Source: Holothuria scabra (Eukaryota; Echinodermata; Holothuroidea; Aspidochirotida; Holothuriidae). Taken from it: a stretch of DNA of 64,000 nt. Shown here piece after piece: positions 29,975 to 41,600 of the stretch. Where the stretch lies: positions 11,347,450 to 11,411,449 of the forward strand of contig CM074187.1 in assembly GCA_037179385.1 (NCBI GenBank). Reading direction: 5' to 3'. Positions within the stretch are counted from its first letter, which is position 1. Each line of letters starts with the position of its first letter. The position numbers were made by a program, and so were the translations under genes. The notes below the pieces were generated by a model. It ran no database searches, was not told the DNA's origin, and saw nothing but the letters and a program-made list of their open reading frames with translations.

Positions 29975-30162
29975 CAGGGAATAATTTTGTAATTCAAATT
30001 TTGTGTAGCAGTTTTGAAGATTTTTGAGGCCTTTCACACATTGTTTGAGAAAATGCAAGGGTTATGAACACAAAAAAATTGCTACACAATTTTTCATTTG
30101 TGTAGCAACTTGGCCTGTTTGTGTAGCAAATTGCATTGAGATACTGGATAAATTATTCCCTG
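29975..30162. repeat. Inverted-repeat element of 188 bp
   Basis: CAGGGAATAATTT and AAATTATTCCCTG are exact inverses at the ends. GTGTAGCA occurs several times inside, in both orientations. The flanking octamers do not match, so the class is uncertain. Confidence 0.6.
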
Positions 30163-31244
30163 ATAGCTGACAATGGCCATGAGGGCACCTTCCTTCAGAT
30201 AAAACAATAATAAAATATCCATAGAGCTTTTAAAAGTTTCTGCATTTTCTGTTTGAAGTTTCTTCTTGAAGAAATAATGGATTCTGTTATCTTAGCTTTT
30301 CAAAACTGTTCCAAATTAAAACAAAGGAGCCTTAAACTGTTATTATGAATATACTCCAAAACAACTGACTGTTTTTACTTCCTTAACACATTTCCATTCA
30401 ACTTTTGGTTTCACTATTTCTAAAGCAGACTTTTATTAACAGGTTCATTGTCTCTAGGTAAACTTAACTGAGGGTAAGAACACTAACAACCCAATTCTTG
30501 AAAAGGGTACCTAACATTTTAATCCCAGTAAAACTGAGAGTACCAAAGTTGCCCATAATATCTTTCAAGTACAAGAAATTCTTAAAATTCAAAATCATAA
30601 AAGCAGGTTGATTAAAATGACATTCTTCCTTGCCAAAAGTTTCTGAATGCAAAATCCAGTAAGTTTCTTTTTCCTTATAAATCACTGTGAACTTGAGGAT
30701 TGTGGAGCCCATGTTGTCACTAAATGAAACTGAAGAAAACACACATAGATTATTTTTTGGTTTGAAGTCACAATCTGGTGAGTTCAGGTGGATGAGGACA
30801 AGCTAGAAAGAGCAAATGTCAACCTCATTTCAAATTTGGCAATGGAAACTGATTTTAACTCGCATTATGCTAGCTTCCTTCTCAATGTCATTGGGATTAA
30901 TAATATGTTCATGCACCTCTAACATATATTCCCAAAGTTTAGTTCACTTGTATGTTTTGTACAATCATTCTTACCTAATCCATCCAACATGTAAGGAAGG
31001 ATTTGAAGTGTAGTTTTTGTGCAGTATCTTTACCTTACCTTTTTTGGTTTTGAAATTGTAATTTCTAATGCTTTTGTTAAGTAGGACCAAGATCCTGATT
31101 TTGTTTGGCTGGGGGCTAGACACTTAGATGTACACTTGGTGTTTCATGTATGTATTGCAAGAAACAAGAAAATGCAGTACACAATGTACTGACCTGGGTT
31201 TGTGTATCTCATCATGTACCCTACAATTTCATGATGCTCTAAAG

Positions 31245-31725
31245 CAGGGTTGTCCAACCTACAGCCCGCGGGCCACGGTCCAGCCCGCGAAAAGGTTACG
31301 TCCAGCCTGTCAGAAATAATCTATATTGCAAAATTATTCAATAAGCAGATTAATTGATGACAACTTTAGGCTTTGCCATCTGTGATGAAATGCTTTCTTT
31401 TGAATGAAATAATCCATTTCAAATGTCTGCTACATGTAGCTACATTGGAGCGTTGTCCATAGGGGCGGGTTGAGAATGATTAAGGAGGAATATGCAAAAA
31501 AACTTTGTCCGAATATTCTGCCCAACGCAATCAAATTTTGCTAAAATTTATTTATTTGTTCAATCAAAAACGAAAATGAATCAGTGTTCCCTACGCGCAA
31601 TGATTGCATTTTGTTGCCTTGGGCGTCGGGAAAAAATTGAAAAAAAAAACGAGTATAGAATGCGGCCCCTCGTCCATCATAACCATTAAATGTGGCCCAC
31701 CCCTGCCAAAGGTTGGACAACCCTG
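31245..31725. mobile_element. hAT-type non-autonomous element, 481 bp
   Basis: Ends CAGGGTTGTCCAACCT and AGGTTGGACAACCCTG are 16-base perfect inverses. Exact CTCTAAAG duplications flank them at 31237-31244 and 31726-31733. The subterminal AGCCCGCGGGCC and TGTGGCCCAC words resemble the GC-rich subterminal regions of vertebrate hAT elements. Non-coding. Confidence 0.93.
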
Positions 31726-32101
31726 CTCTAAAGAAAGATAAAGTTCATTTAGAAAAACCACCATAATCTAGAATTAGTAGAATTTATGTTATAGATGTAA
31801 CTATGTACACACTTGCAGTATATATAAAGCATTTATCCTTTTCCCATTACGCAGTACCATCTATTATGAGGTGCCCTCTAGTGCTATATTACCTAAACAT
31901 ATTACCTCAACAGATCCAATCCAAGGGATTTCTATTTTGAAAGTTTAGTATTTATAAAGGTAACCAATCCTATGCCATGTTAAATTCCTCCCACTGCTTT
32001 AATCTAAATTATCTGCACCACTCGGCTAAAGGGTTACGTGCACACACGCAGAGACAGTGGCATCAGCTTTGCAGTAAACGCACTCCACAGGCTTATTTTA
32101 A

Positions 32102-32352
32102 CCCTTTACCGTTGTTTGGGTCCTTTTGGACCCATGCGGAGAGCTCGGCTGTCACCCATCTTTACTGTTTCACGCGGAGCTCGAAACTGCGAGTAGCTAC
32201 CCGAAAATTTGGCCACAACAACGAGAGGGACAATAGTTTAAGGTCACGGGGTCAATGGCCTACGGAAGCCGATGCGGGGCGGGCTACATCCGCCTTTCCG
32301 CCCACTCCAGAGGCGCGCAGATATGCCCCGATTGGAGCACAACGGTAAAGGG
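32102..32352. mobile_element. TTAA-flanked piggyBac-type miniature element, copy 2 (251 bp)
   Basis: Same family as 15826-16075: CCCTTTACCGTTGT ends with TTAA on both sides (32098-32101 and 32353-32356), and a nearly collinear interior with scattered substitutions, many at CpG or TpG positions. A frame of about 120 codons crosses it but is only the element read through. Confidence 0.92.
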
Positions 32353-32639
32353 TTAAATCAACTCCCCCAATAAAATTTCCCCATTCTGGAGCCATAGTCC
32401 AGTGTCTCAATGTAGTGATAAGGTCTAGTTCCACGAACATCTTGCCCAGCCCCCCCCCTCCATTTTAAATCCGTTGTCTTTTATTTCGGGTAGGCTTTTT
32501 TCGACCATGTGACAGTATTTTTGCAACTCATTTGTTAGTTACAGGAAGATAATGTCTTGACTAACCTCCAATATTTCATGCCTTTACCAGAAACACCATG
32601 AAAGGCGAAGTGATTGGAAGAGGTGGGGACTTGTAAATT

Positions 32640-33120
32640 TAGCAGGTTTCGAATATATACGTAGGGCAGTTATAGCCCGCAAGACCCAAGGTTTGAGAGG
32701 ACTGAAAATGCCACAGGGTTCACAAAACCACAGTTCCACAAGACCAAAATGGCTAACCACACCGAAGGTCTTTAAAACAGAATACCGAAAAAAAGGTCCA
32801 TAGAGGCCAGAAGAAATAAAATAAGGTCTGAAAGACCAAAAATAAGAAGAGGTTCGCAAGATAGTCATTGAAAACCAGCAGACATTTACACATTTTCGGT
32901 CTAGCAAATTTTTTTTTCCTTCTTCTGTCTTGCAGACCTCTTCTCATTTTTCGACTGGCAAACTTATTTACACTCATGTGAACCTTTCAATATTTTCAGT
33001 CTTAAGAACCTTTTCTCATTTTTTTGCTTCCTGACCCTTTCTTATTTTCATATTTGGTCTAGCAAACCTTGGGTCTTGTGGGCCTTCAGTCTAGTGGGCC
33101 TTCAGTCTAGTGGGATGCCA
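32640..33120. repeat. Degenerate GACCnAAAA repeat arranged as a large inverted repeat
   Basis: Left of about 32880, units like AAGACCAAAAAT and AAGAAGAGGT run forward. To the right the same units run reversed (ACCTCTTCTCATTTTTCGAC). CAAGACCCAAGGTTTG near 32684 is exactly inverted near 33066-33081 (CAAACCTTGGGTCTTG). Units are about 30-45 bases and diverged. GGCCTTCAGTCTAGTGG repeats twice at the right end. Confidence 0.65.
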
Positions 33121-35462
33121 CCATCTGAGGCAAAAACAGGAAGAAACTTCTACATGCATCTACAAGAAAGATACTCTATGCACAATGAGAAGACTTTAGC
33201 AAGAGAATAAATATTCTCTAATCTTAGACTTTAATGCAGATTAGGAATGACAGAAAAACCATTTACATTGTTTACTTTAGTTCATAAATGATAACCCCCT
33301 GATGACCTATATTTGGCTCATACAATTACATGGAGAGCTTGTGGTAAATTCTTCTACGACAAAATGCATGATTAAAGTGATGCTGTGGATCTTCGTTAGG
33401 TCAATTGTTTTGTACAGTATATAACAAAGAGTAAAATGTTTCTCAGATAATAGCAACTGAATTTGTTCTTCTACAAAGTACATTGACTTTCCCATGCATG
33501 ACAAGCATCCCTAAATATCTGAGAAACCTCTCATTGACTTTGATTTTTCACACCATATTTTCTTTTTTTTTTTTTTAATTTTTTTTTTTTTTTGAAAATA
33601 GGGAATACATGTCCCCCCAATTCACATTTTTTCCCTATTTCATTTGGAAGTAGCATTTCAGCCCCAACCCAGACCTGCTACAGTATGCTAGGAGGGTTGT
33701 TGTTCAAAGCAATCTGTTGAACTTTCTACTCAAATCTGATCTATGGTTCTCAAGGTACCAGCAGTTGAAGCAGTCAAATTTTTAACACAGGATGGACTTC
33801 AAGAAAGCAAATAAGACACCATATCCTTACACATATTAGAATTTATCTGTTTTTCTTCAAATTTCAACACTAATTTTCTCCTTGATAATCCCATGTTATC
33901 AGAATAAGATTGCATGAGAGGTATGGGAATGCTGCAAACAACATAATTCCCTACGATTAAGTCCCATCCTTAGTAAACTTAATTTTGACGCATCAGATTA
34001 ACAAACACAAGAAACAAAGCATTCCTTACCAATGTGAGGAAGTGATGTAAGTACTGCTTGCCTCAAGCTCACTACATTTTACTAATGTAGTAACTTTATT
34101 TACTGGTAACTCAAGACACAAAAAACCAATCTGAAAACCAACCAAACTCTGAAGATTCAGTTCCTCTTCCGGTATGTTAATTGAATTTTTGCTCAACCCA
34201 ATTCTTTAAAAGGAGAATCAGAGAGATTTCTCATGTGGTCCATTTGAGGAAAGTGTTCTGAGCAAGGTACCTGTGCTGATCAATCTGTGATTTCAACAAT
34301 GTATTTTCTCTAATCCACAACCATGACACAAGAAGGAAGTCATAGCTCATCACAATTCATGAAGTACTTTACAAACTTGAGCAAAATTAAACAATGAACG
34401 AAGGCATGATCTTGCTACACCTATGACTTTTTATGTACAAAGTCTATCTTTAAAATACAACGTAACTAAGTCAATAGGGATCAATTTAAAATGCACTTGC
34501 ACCTTAAAAAACTGAAAATATCTAACACTTTGGTAAAACAGTACATTTACTTCTAATTATTTTTACCCAACAATAGCCAATTCTCTGTCCCTTGACTTGC
34601 ATTATAATATTCAAGAGAAAATCCTTCTTCACAAAAATCTGAATAAAATTAAGACAAATCCCCTTTTCCCTATGAAAGTATCAATTAACATTTTATACTT
34701 GCTATGCAGTTTTTTCCAGATTTTACACCATGCCCAATGCACCAGTGTGTGGAGTAACAGCTGCCTGCTATAACCAATGTAAGATTTAATCTTCAGAAGG
34801 AATTTCTGATCATTAAGACAGAAAACAGGATGAATGAGTGCGACAAATTATATCCCCCTTCTTCCTCAAACATCAAATTTCCACGTATAATTTGAGGATT
34901 ACAGCATGTATTTCAATAGCTGGAAACATGATAAAGTGTGTCTAGCTGTATATTGATAACGACTGTGTGATTTGTTCAATGTTATCCAAAAGACTGAATC
35001 TTCATGATCAAATCAGCTGAGACTCTACATTCAATTGATAAGCTCCGAAGAATGCAATCCTAACATTAATTGTTCCACCCTACTGGAATACACACATTAC
35101 TGTAGTGGGCAAACCTATTCTTCTGCATGGCAAAGGCAAACACAATGATGTTACATGACAGTGTTTACAAATCCACAACATAGCAGCTACCTTTAAGCAG
35201 ATACATGAATAGAAATAAATGAAAGGTTAGTGTTAAACATTGAACAGAAACGCCTACTTCTGACACTCACTCACTCACAATTTTAATTTGTTTGCAGCTC
35301 GCTGACTCTTGATTCCTTTCAATAAATGAAGATTTCAAAGCAATAATCTTTTTGTGGTGCTAAAAGTCCTTTACAGCTGCTAAACAGTTGCTATTCTTTA
35401 AGTCATCCTTCACCATGATAGTTGTTCATGATTGATCCAACCCTTTTTTGTTTTTCCCATCA
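33121..35462. other. Intergenic region and probable YME1L 3' UTR
   Basis: No coding frame recognised. A TTTATT at 34096-34101 reads AATAAA on the - strand and could end a YME1L 3' UTR of about 1.4 kb; TTTAAT at 35282-35287 (ATTAAA) is a nearer alternative. A T-rich block lies near 33560-33595. Confidence 0.45.
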
Positions 35463-35603
35463 TCACCTCTTTACTTCCTCTCCCCTGATAACGGCTGCTA
35501 CTTCTTCAGCTGAAAGAGTCTCGTGATCCAACAGAGCTTTAGCCAGTTTATGGTGCTCCTTACTGTGGGATTTGAGTATCATCTTGGCTCGTTCATAGGA
35601 CTC
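35463..35603 (-). CDS. YME1L1: YME1L exon 15 (last visible), C-terminus
   Basis: Residues 619-664 and TGA at 35463-35465. Encodes [13 protein letters not shown] and [13 protein letters not shown], the helical tail of the protease domain typical of FtsH-like enzymes. Confidence 0.94.
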   Translation of the reverse strand, partial: ESYERAKMILKSHSKEHHKLAKALLDHETLSAEEVAAVIRGEEVKR

Positions 35604-38600
35604 CTATAAAAATTCATAAAACAAGCAACTTGAAAGATAAAGCATCAAACATGTTTAATTATATGGGGGAAGGGGAGGGCATTACTTGCCTTCTGGGGGG
35701 GGGGGGGCATGACTTGTCTCGACATTTCATCTCACAAAATCTAAGGCATCCAGAGTTTGCATGCGTTGTGGTGTACTTCAAAATTATGCTAATTTTTAAA
35801 GAAAATGTGACACCTTGAAAGTGCAATATCTTCAAATCTGCAAAATTACAATTCATGGCAAATTCATTCATAGTGCCCAGTTTAAGGTTTTCTTTAACAG
35901 ATTAAAATTTGGGTTTTGAGTATCTTTTGTTTTACTGGGTCACTCAAATATTCATGAGATGTAGTCTGTATTTGAACTTGTATAACTTAGTCTGAGAAGG
36001 TTTCCTTTACTTAAACAAACATGCAGTGCTTTATTTGACCAACAACTCAATCATTACCACATCTTTCTCTCTCGTTGAAATCAAGTAAAAGTCGAAACTG
36101 AAAATTTAAATTGCTATCTTGGTGTCTGGTTTACCATATTGAAAATTACAGCAACAATTTCCTTTTCCAGGGAAAGCAAACTTTTGGTTTCAGTGAAAGA
36201 GAAATATATTTTATTACATTCCAACCATCATTTTATCTCACAGTGGTTTAGTTCTCCTTGTTACAAAATAACAATCATTCACATGACAGTGTTTGGAATG
36301 AATAGGTACGTCAGGGCTAGAAAAAGAATTATTTCACTCCCAACCAAAGCAAAATTTGCTTACTAAGGGGACAGAGAATTGTGAATTTATTTAAAGACTA
36401 CACCTCCCGATGAATTTAAATGGGACAGGTCAACTTCCTTGCTCCCTCTTACAATGTTGGCTACAACAATTTTGTAAGGATAAGTTGGGGCAATACACTC
36501 CAGATTGAGTTTGAGAGATTATGAGTGCATTTTGTCACTGACACAGCAGTGTTGTTTCATTTGATTGTCTTGGAATTGTAGGTGAACCAAACACCCGTGA
36601 TGATATTCATTTAGAGAGTAGTATTTGGATTTACAGATGGCAGGTTTATCAACCCCCCCCCCTTTATTTCCTCGAGCTGACACTAAATAACATATGCATT
36701 AGTGTGAGGTTTTGTATTTCTAACTTTCTAATTATCAGATACTTCATCTTGTTTTCACTTGGGAGAGACGTGTCATAAAATCAATCCTGATCTTGAAACA
36801 TATTTGAAATAGTATCTGCACTTCAACTGTCTATCAAGCTGACACTAAATAACACATTTCCTGTTGGTGTGGAGTTACATTTCCTCATCTGACTTACACA
36901 TTATCAGAAACTTCTGGGAAAGCAGTGTACTCACCAATACCTCATTGTTATTACTATTCACTTCTTGTAGAAGGAAAACATGTTCTAACTTTTGAAAAAC
37001 TAATATGTGTATTTGCTGAAAGTATGAATTCACACCTAGGTGCAATACAGCTAAGTGCACATTTCGAGGATAAAGCGTACAAAGTGTAGGGATGACTACA
37101 AAGGTAATTGCGTACACTAATCACCAATCACATGACCTGACAGATTACTGAAATACATATGAGTCAAGTGATTATGACATCTTTGTTGAATATTCAAGCA
37201 AACACTGCATTTATTTCAAGGTAATAATTGTTAATGATCAATATGAAACAAAAAACAACACCAAATGCTAGATTTATACTTGTAATGAGAACAACTCTTG
37301 CTCCAATCGACTTCAGCAACATAAACTTAAAGTGTCAAAAGTTTACAATGATACACATGTTCTCCTGAGGCAGATCTAGGAGGTTTGAGGCCTGTTTTCG
37401 TAATATTCCAATATTTTGTATTAGACCAAACTTGCCTTTTATCCCTAGTCCCTTTTGCCATTATTATTCCTCACCCACTTAACAGTGGTACATTTTGTTA
37501 GCATACTATGTTTGAGATGCCTCAAAGTTTGTCCTTTCTTACACTATCAAATCACATTTCTTTCACCACCATTGTAAGGTTTAGTTGCGCAAAATGACCT
37601 CACCCTGGCAGCAAGCCTCTAGCCCTGATATGTCCAACTGTCTTTAAGATGGCCAAAACAAAATGCGGACAGTCAATTTACAAGGGTTGCCTTGAGCGAC
37701 AAGCAATAAAAAAAGCCATAGTGAGAAAAAATTACAAGACGATATTAAATAGTTACAAGTCAATGCAGGTAGGCTGCACCAATGCTGCAACCAGGCATCC
37801 AAAATCAAAAGGCCTGGCAAAAGGCCTGGGTAGCAGTTACAACTGAAGAAGCCACATTATGATAATTTGGTAGCAAACCACAATTTGATAACTATTCAGC
37901 CAGTTAGCATTCGGCGGTAAATGGGATAGTGCATTTGTAAATCAGGTGAGGTAAGAAGGTGAGAAGTAGATTGATAATTATCTATCAAGTTACAAAAAAT
38001 ATCTTTACAAGTTACCTTGAGTAATCTCCTGATTTCATCTTCAATGAGAGATTGTGTTTCAGGGCTTGGTTTGCCAGCTTCTCCCCTGGGAAATTCATTG
38101 TCTTCTTTATACGTCATTACCCCAAGCTATGGAGGAATATGATGTACTTTGTAACTATTATAAAGCAACATCAGAAAATGCAAACTGTTATTACATCCAA
38201 TTTCAAAACTAACTTCTCAAGATGAGAATGTGACACATAGACCTATTTTTAAATAGCCATTACAAAGGATTGTGGGATACAGTTTTGGTGTTTGTCATTT
38301 TTGTCAATGGCATTTCACTGTGGTGAAAACTGACGTACACCCAAAACTCTATCCCACAATTCACTGTAATTGATATTTAGAAATAGGTCTCTGAATATGT
38401 TCACCAACCCACTACCATGTTTTCCATGAAAGGAATTATTAAAAATGTCCATGATTTTGTCATTTGTTCTTTAAGCATTAATTCCGGTTCAGTGTCCATA
38501 CAAACAGTCATTTCAATAAACCTGTGACAAACTCAATAAAGTCTGTCAGTATGAAAGATTACACATGTTTTTCATGAAGACAGACACAAAACTGATATCT

Positions 38601-41600
38601 AACATACATTTGGTTGTAAAAAACACCATTTGGATAAATTTAAACATTAACTCCAATAATATTTAATTGTTAAACAATGGCAACTTCATTTCACGATCAC
38701 AATCTTACTAGCTACCTATGGATGACATTGTGAGGGGTGTCAGTTGTCGCCCTGACTATTAACTGCAAATAATAAATGGAAGTCTGTTTAAAATTAATCA
38801 TAATTATACACAAGGACGATTAGACTTGGATAATTTTATTGACATTCCATCATCACTGACTTCGTACGTATAATTACCTTTTCACTCATTCCACACTTTG
38901 TAACCATAAATCTAGCTATGTTGGTGGCTTGTTCAAAGTCACTTGATGCCCCGGTGGTTACGTAATCAGTGCCAAAGATAAGCTCTTCACCAATTCTTCC
39001 ACCCATACATATATCCATCTGGGCAAGTAGCTGTGCTTTAGTTTCATTCCACTGGTCTTTCTCTGGCAACAGTGAGACCTGAAAATAGTAAAATGCATAC
39101 CAAGGTTCCTCTTCATTATGGACACCAACCTTTCTTAATTATTTTCAAAAATTTTGTTTGACCTTATTATCGTGTAAATGTTATGATTAAACACCCTTTC
39201 TTGAGCATGAAAATTGGAAAAAAGAAGAAGCATACCATATGTAAATGAAGCAGTTCTTTCAAACTAAATAACACTTCCATGAATGTTATCACCCCTAAGA
39301 ATACTCTATGACATTTCCTGACCTGAAACTAGTTCAGAAATTTCAACTCAATTCAATTCATTTCCCCCCTAAAAATACAAGACACTTACAATTTACAAGA
39401 CAAGGGAGTGGAGGATGGCTGGGGAAGCAGATTACTTAAACTACTTAAACAGAAGCTAAGTATGAACAGACAAATAAAGAACAACACAGAAAACAAAAAG
39501 AAGAATTTCGTATCATACTAAGTAGCATAGCCAGAATTGTGTCGGGGGGGGGGGGGGGGCGGGTTGGGGGCATGACATGAGGGAAAAGTCTAAGGACAGG
39601 AGAAAAACCGCTATTTCAGGTGTTTTTGCATTGCAAAGTATGGGTCATGGGGGTTCTAACCCCCAAACCACCCACATGGCTACGTCAATGATCATATTGC
39701 ATTAAATTGTTTGTTTATAGTCTGTTCTGTAAATCAATAAAAAGATTGTATTCCTGGCAAGACTTTACAACACAATTTATCCATGAAACACCTCCCAGAG
39801 GCAATCTGAATGAAAAATTGCACTGATGACAAGATAATGACAACAGTCCCTTTAAGCCAGATACAGAGAAAATTTTATATCAATATCCTACCACTTCATA
39901 TATGCTTCTAACCTTTCAGACTACAGTCACAGGGCTGACTGAATGCAAAAAAACTCTACGAAGGGGCAACCTTTTGTTTCCTTACCCTTCCCCTGATTAA
40001 TTCACAAAACCCCCAACCTCTGCCCTCTCTACAAATCACTTGAGAGGATTTTCTTGCAACAAACATACACAAAACAGGGATTGTATCTTTAACCTGGTGA
40101 TGATTTTGTTACAAAAATCTCACTTTCCATTAATTTTCATGGTTTTGACTCACAGAGACACAACGTAATACCAGTCACGTGCTAATAAATATACAACTCA
40201 CAGTAAACCTACAAACAAAACCTAACTTGCATTCTTCATCTTCTGGCTCATTCATTTTGGTCTCCATCATGATAAAAGCTAACACAACCTATAACTAACA
40301 TGACAATTATAAGAACAGGTAAAATATCCCTTTCTCAACATATTCTATACCCTACACAGAATAGAAACCTTAATATGACAATTTTACTGTCTCTACAACT
40401 TTTTTCAATAAAATCGTTTAGAAGCTTTCCATTTTGGCCCTCAACTTTCTCCCCATATTTTCCATACAATGAAGTGCAAAACTTACAAATTTACAGATGA
40501 ACTCTGACGATGTAACAGGTAAAAATCACTTTGGAAGTGAGTACTCACATGACCTAGTGTAGGTCCTCTGGGCATAATCGTGGCTTTATTAATGGGTCTA
40601 GAATCCTTCGTAAAGTAAGCAACTAATGCATGTCCTCCTTCGTGATAGGCTGTAATCTCACGATTCTTTTCATCGATGTGAGCACTCTTTCTTTCGGGGC
40701 CTGAAAATACAATTATTAAAAGTTGATTTCTCTTTGTCGTCAACTTGATACATCTGTACACTTTTCCACATAAAAGAAAGGAAAAACCTACACAAAGCAT
40801 ACTAGGTAATGGCTTAGAATGCTGACAATATTTATAATGTGCATTTAAGTGAAACATGGCAGGACTCTTAAACATTTTCTTCTACTTTGGTGCTTCTCAC
40901 TTACACACAAGCCTGGGAGAGTCAAAAAAAATGCATTTTTTTTATTTTTGTCTATGTTAATTTGTCCCATGATATTTATGTTCTATGCCAACTAAAATGG
41001 GATCTCCTCATTGGTAGGTTGTAATATGGACAAGTTAGGCCCTGCCTCGGGTCCTTCACCCTGAAATGTATAAATCACCTCAACATCATTTACAACAATT
41101 ATCAGTAAAACACTTCACTAACATGCGCCCATCCAAACTTAACGATAATCCTCAACTTCAATGTGCATCACAGTAGGGCTGTGACCATTTAGAGATAAAT
41201 GGCTCAATGATCACAGGTGGAATAAACATTTAATAAAAAGCTACTTGCAATTTATTGCAAATCCTGTTTATTGTGTATCTGCAAATTTCCCTGTCTCTAT
41301 TGTCGATTTTCCTTCTATCAATTGGTTTCGACTCAAAGTATGTGCAGGGATTACTGATTCATGTTGTCACTATGCGAAAAAATTTGTTCTGACTACAGTA
41401 CATACAAGCATTTAACAATGGTAGTAAGCAGGTCATTATTACTTTTCTTCAAAGGATTCTATGCAGGACAGCACTGCAGTTGCACAGTTGGCAAGTCTTG
41501 TAATGTAATTTGCATTTACTGTACTGTAAATACAGTAAGTTACCCAACGTAAATTCTCAACACTACAGTACGAAAAAAAAAAACAGCTGCACTTGACTAA

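Noticed and set aside
31977..32348. Plus-strand frame of 123 codons
   Set aside because: Most of it is the TTAA-flanked element; the same peptide appears in the copy at 15836-16054, so it is repeat-derived.
37649..37846. Lysine-rich plus-strand frame of 65 codons
   Set aside because: Lies in a YME1L intron near an A-rich tract, with no family recognised.
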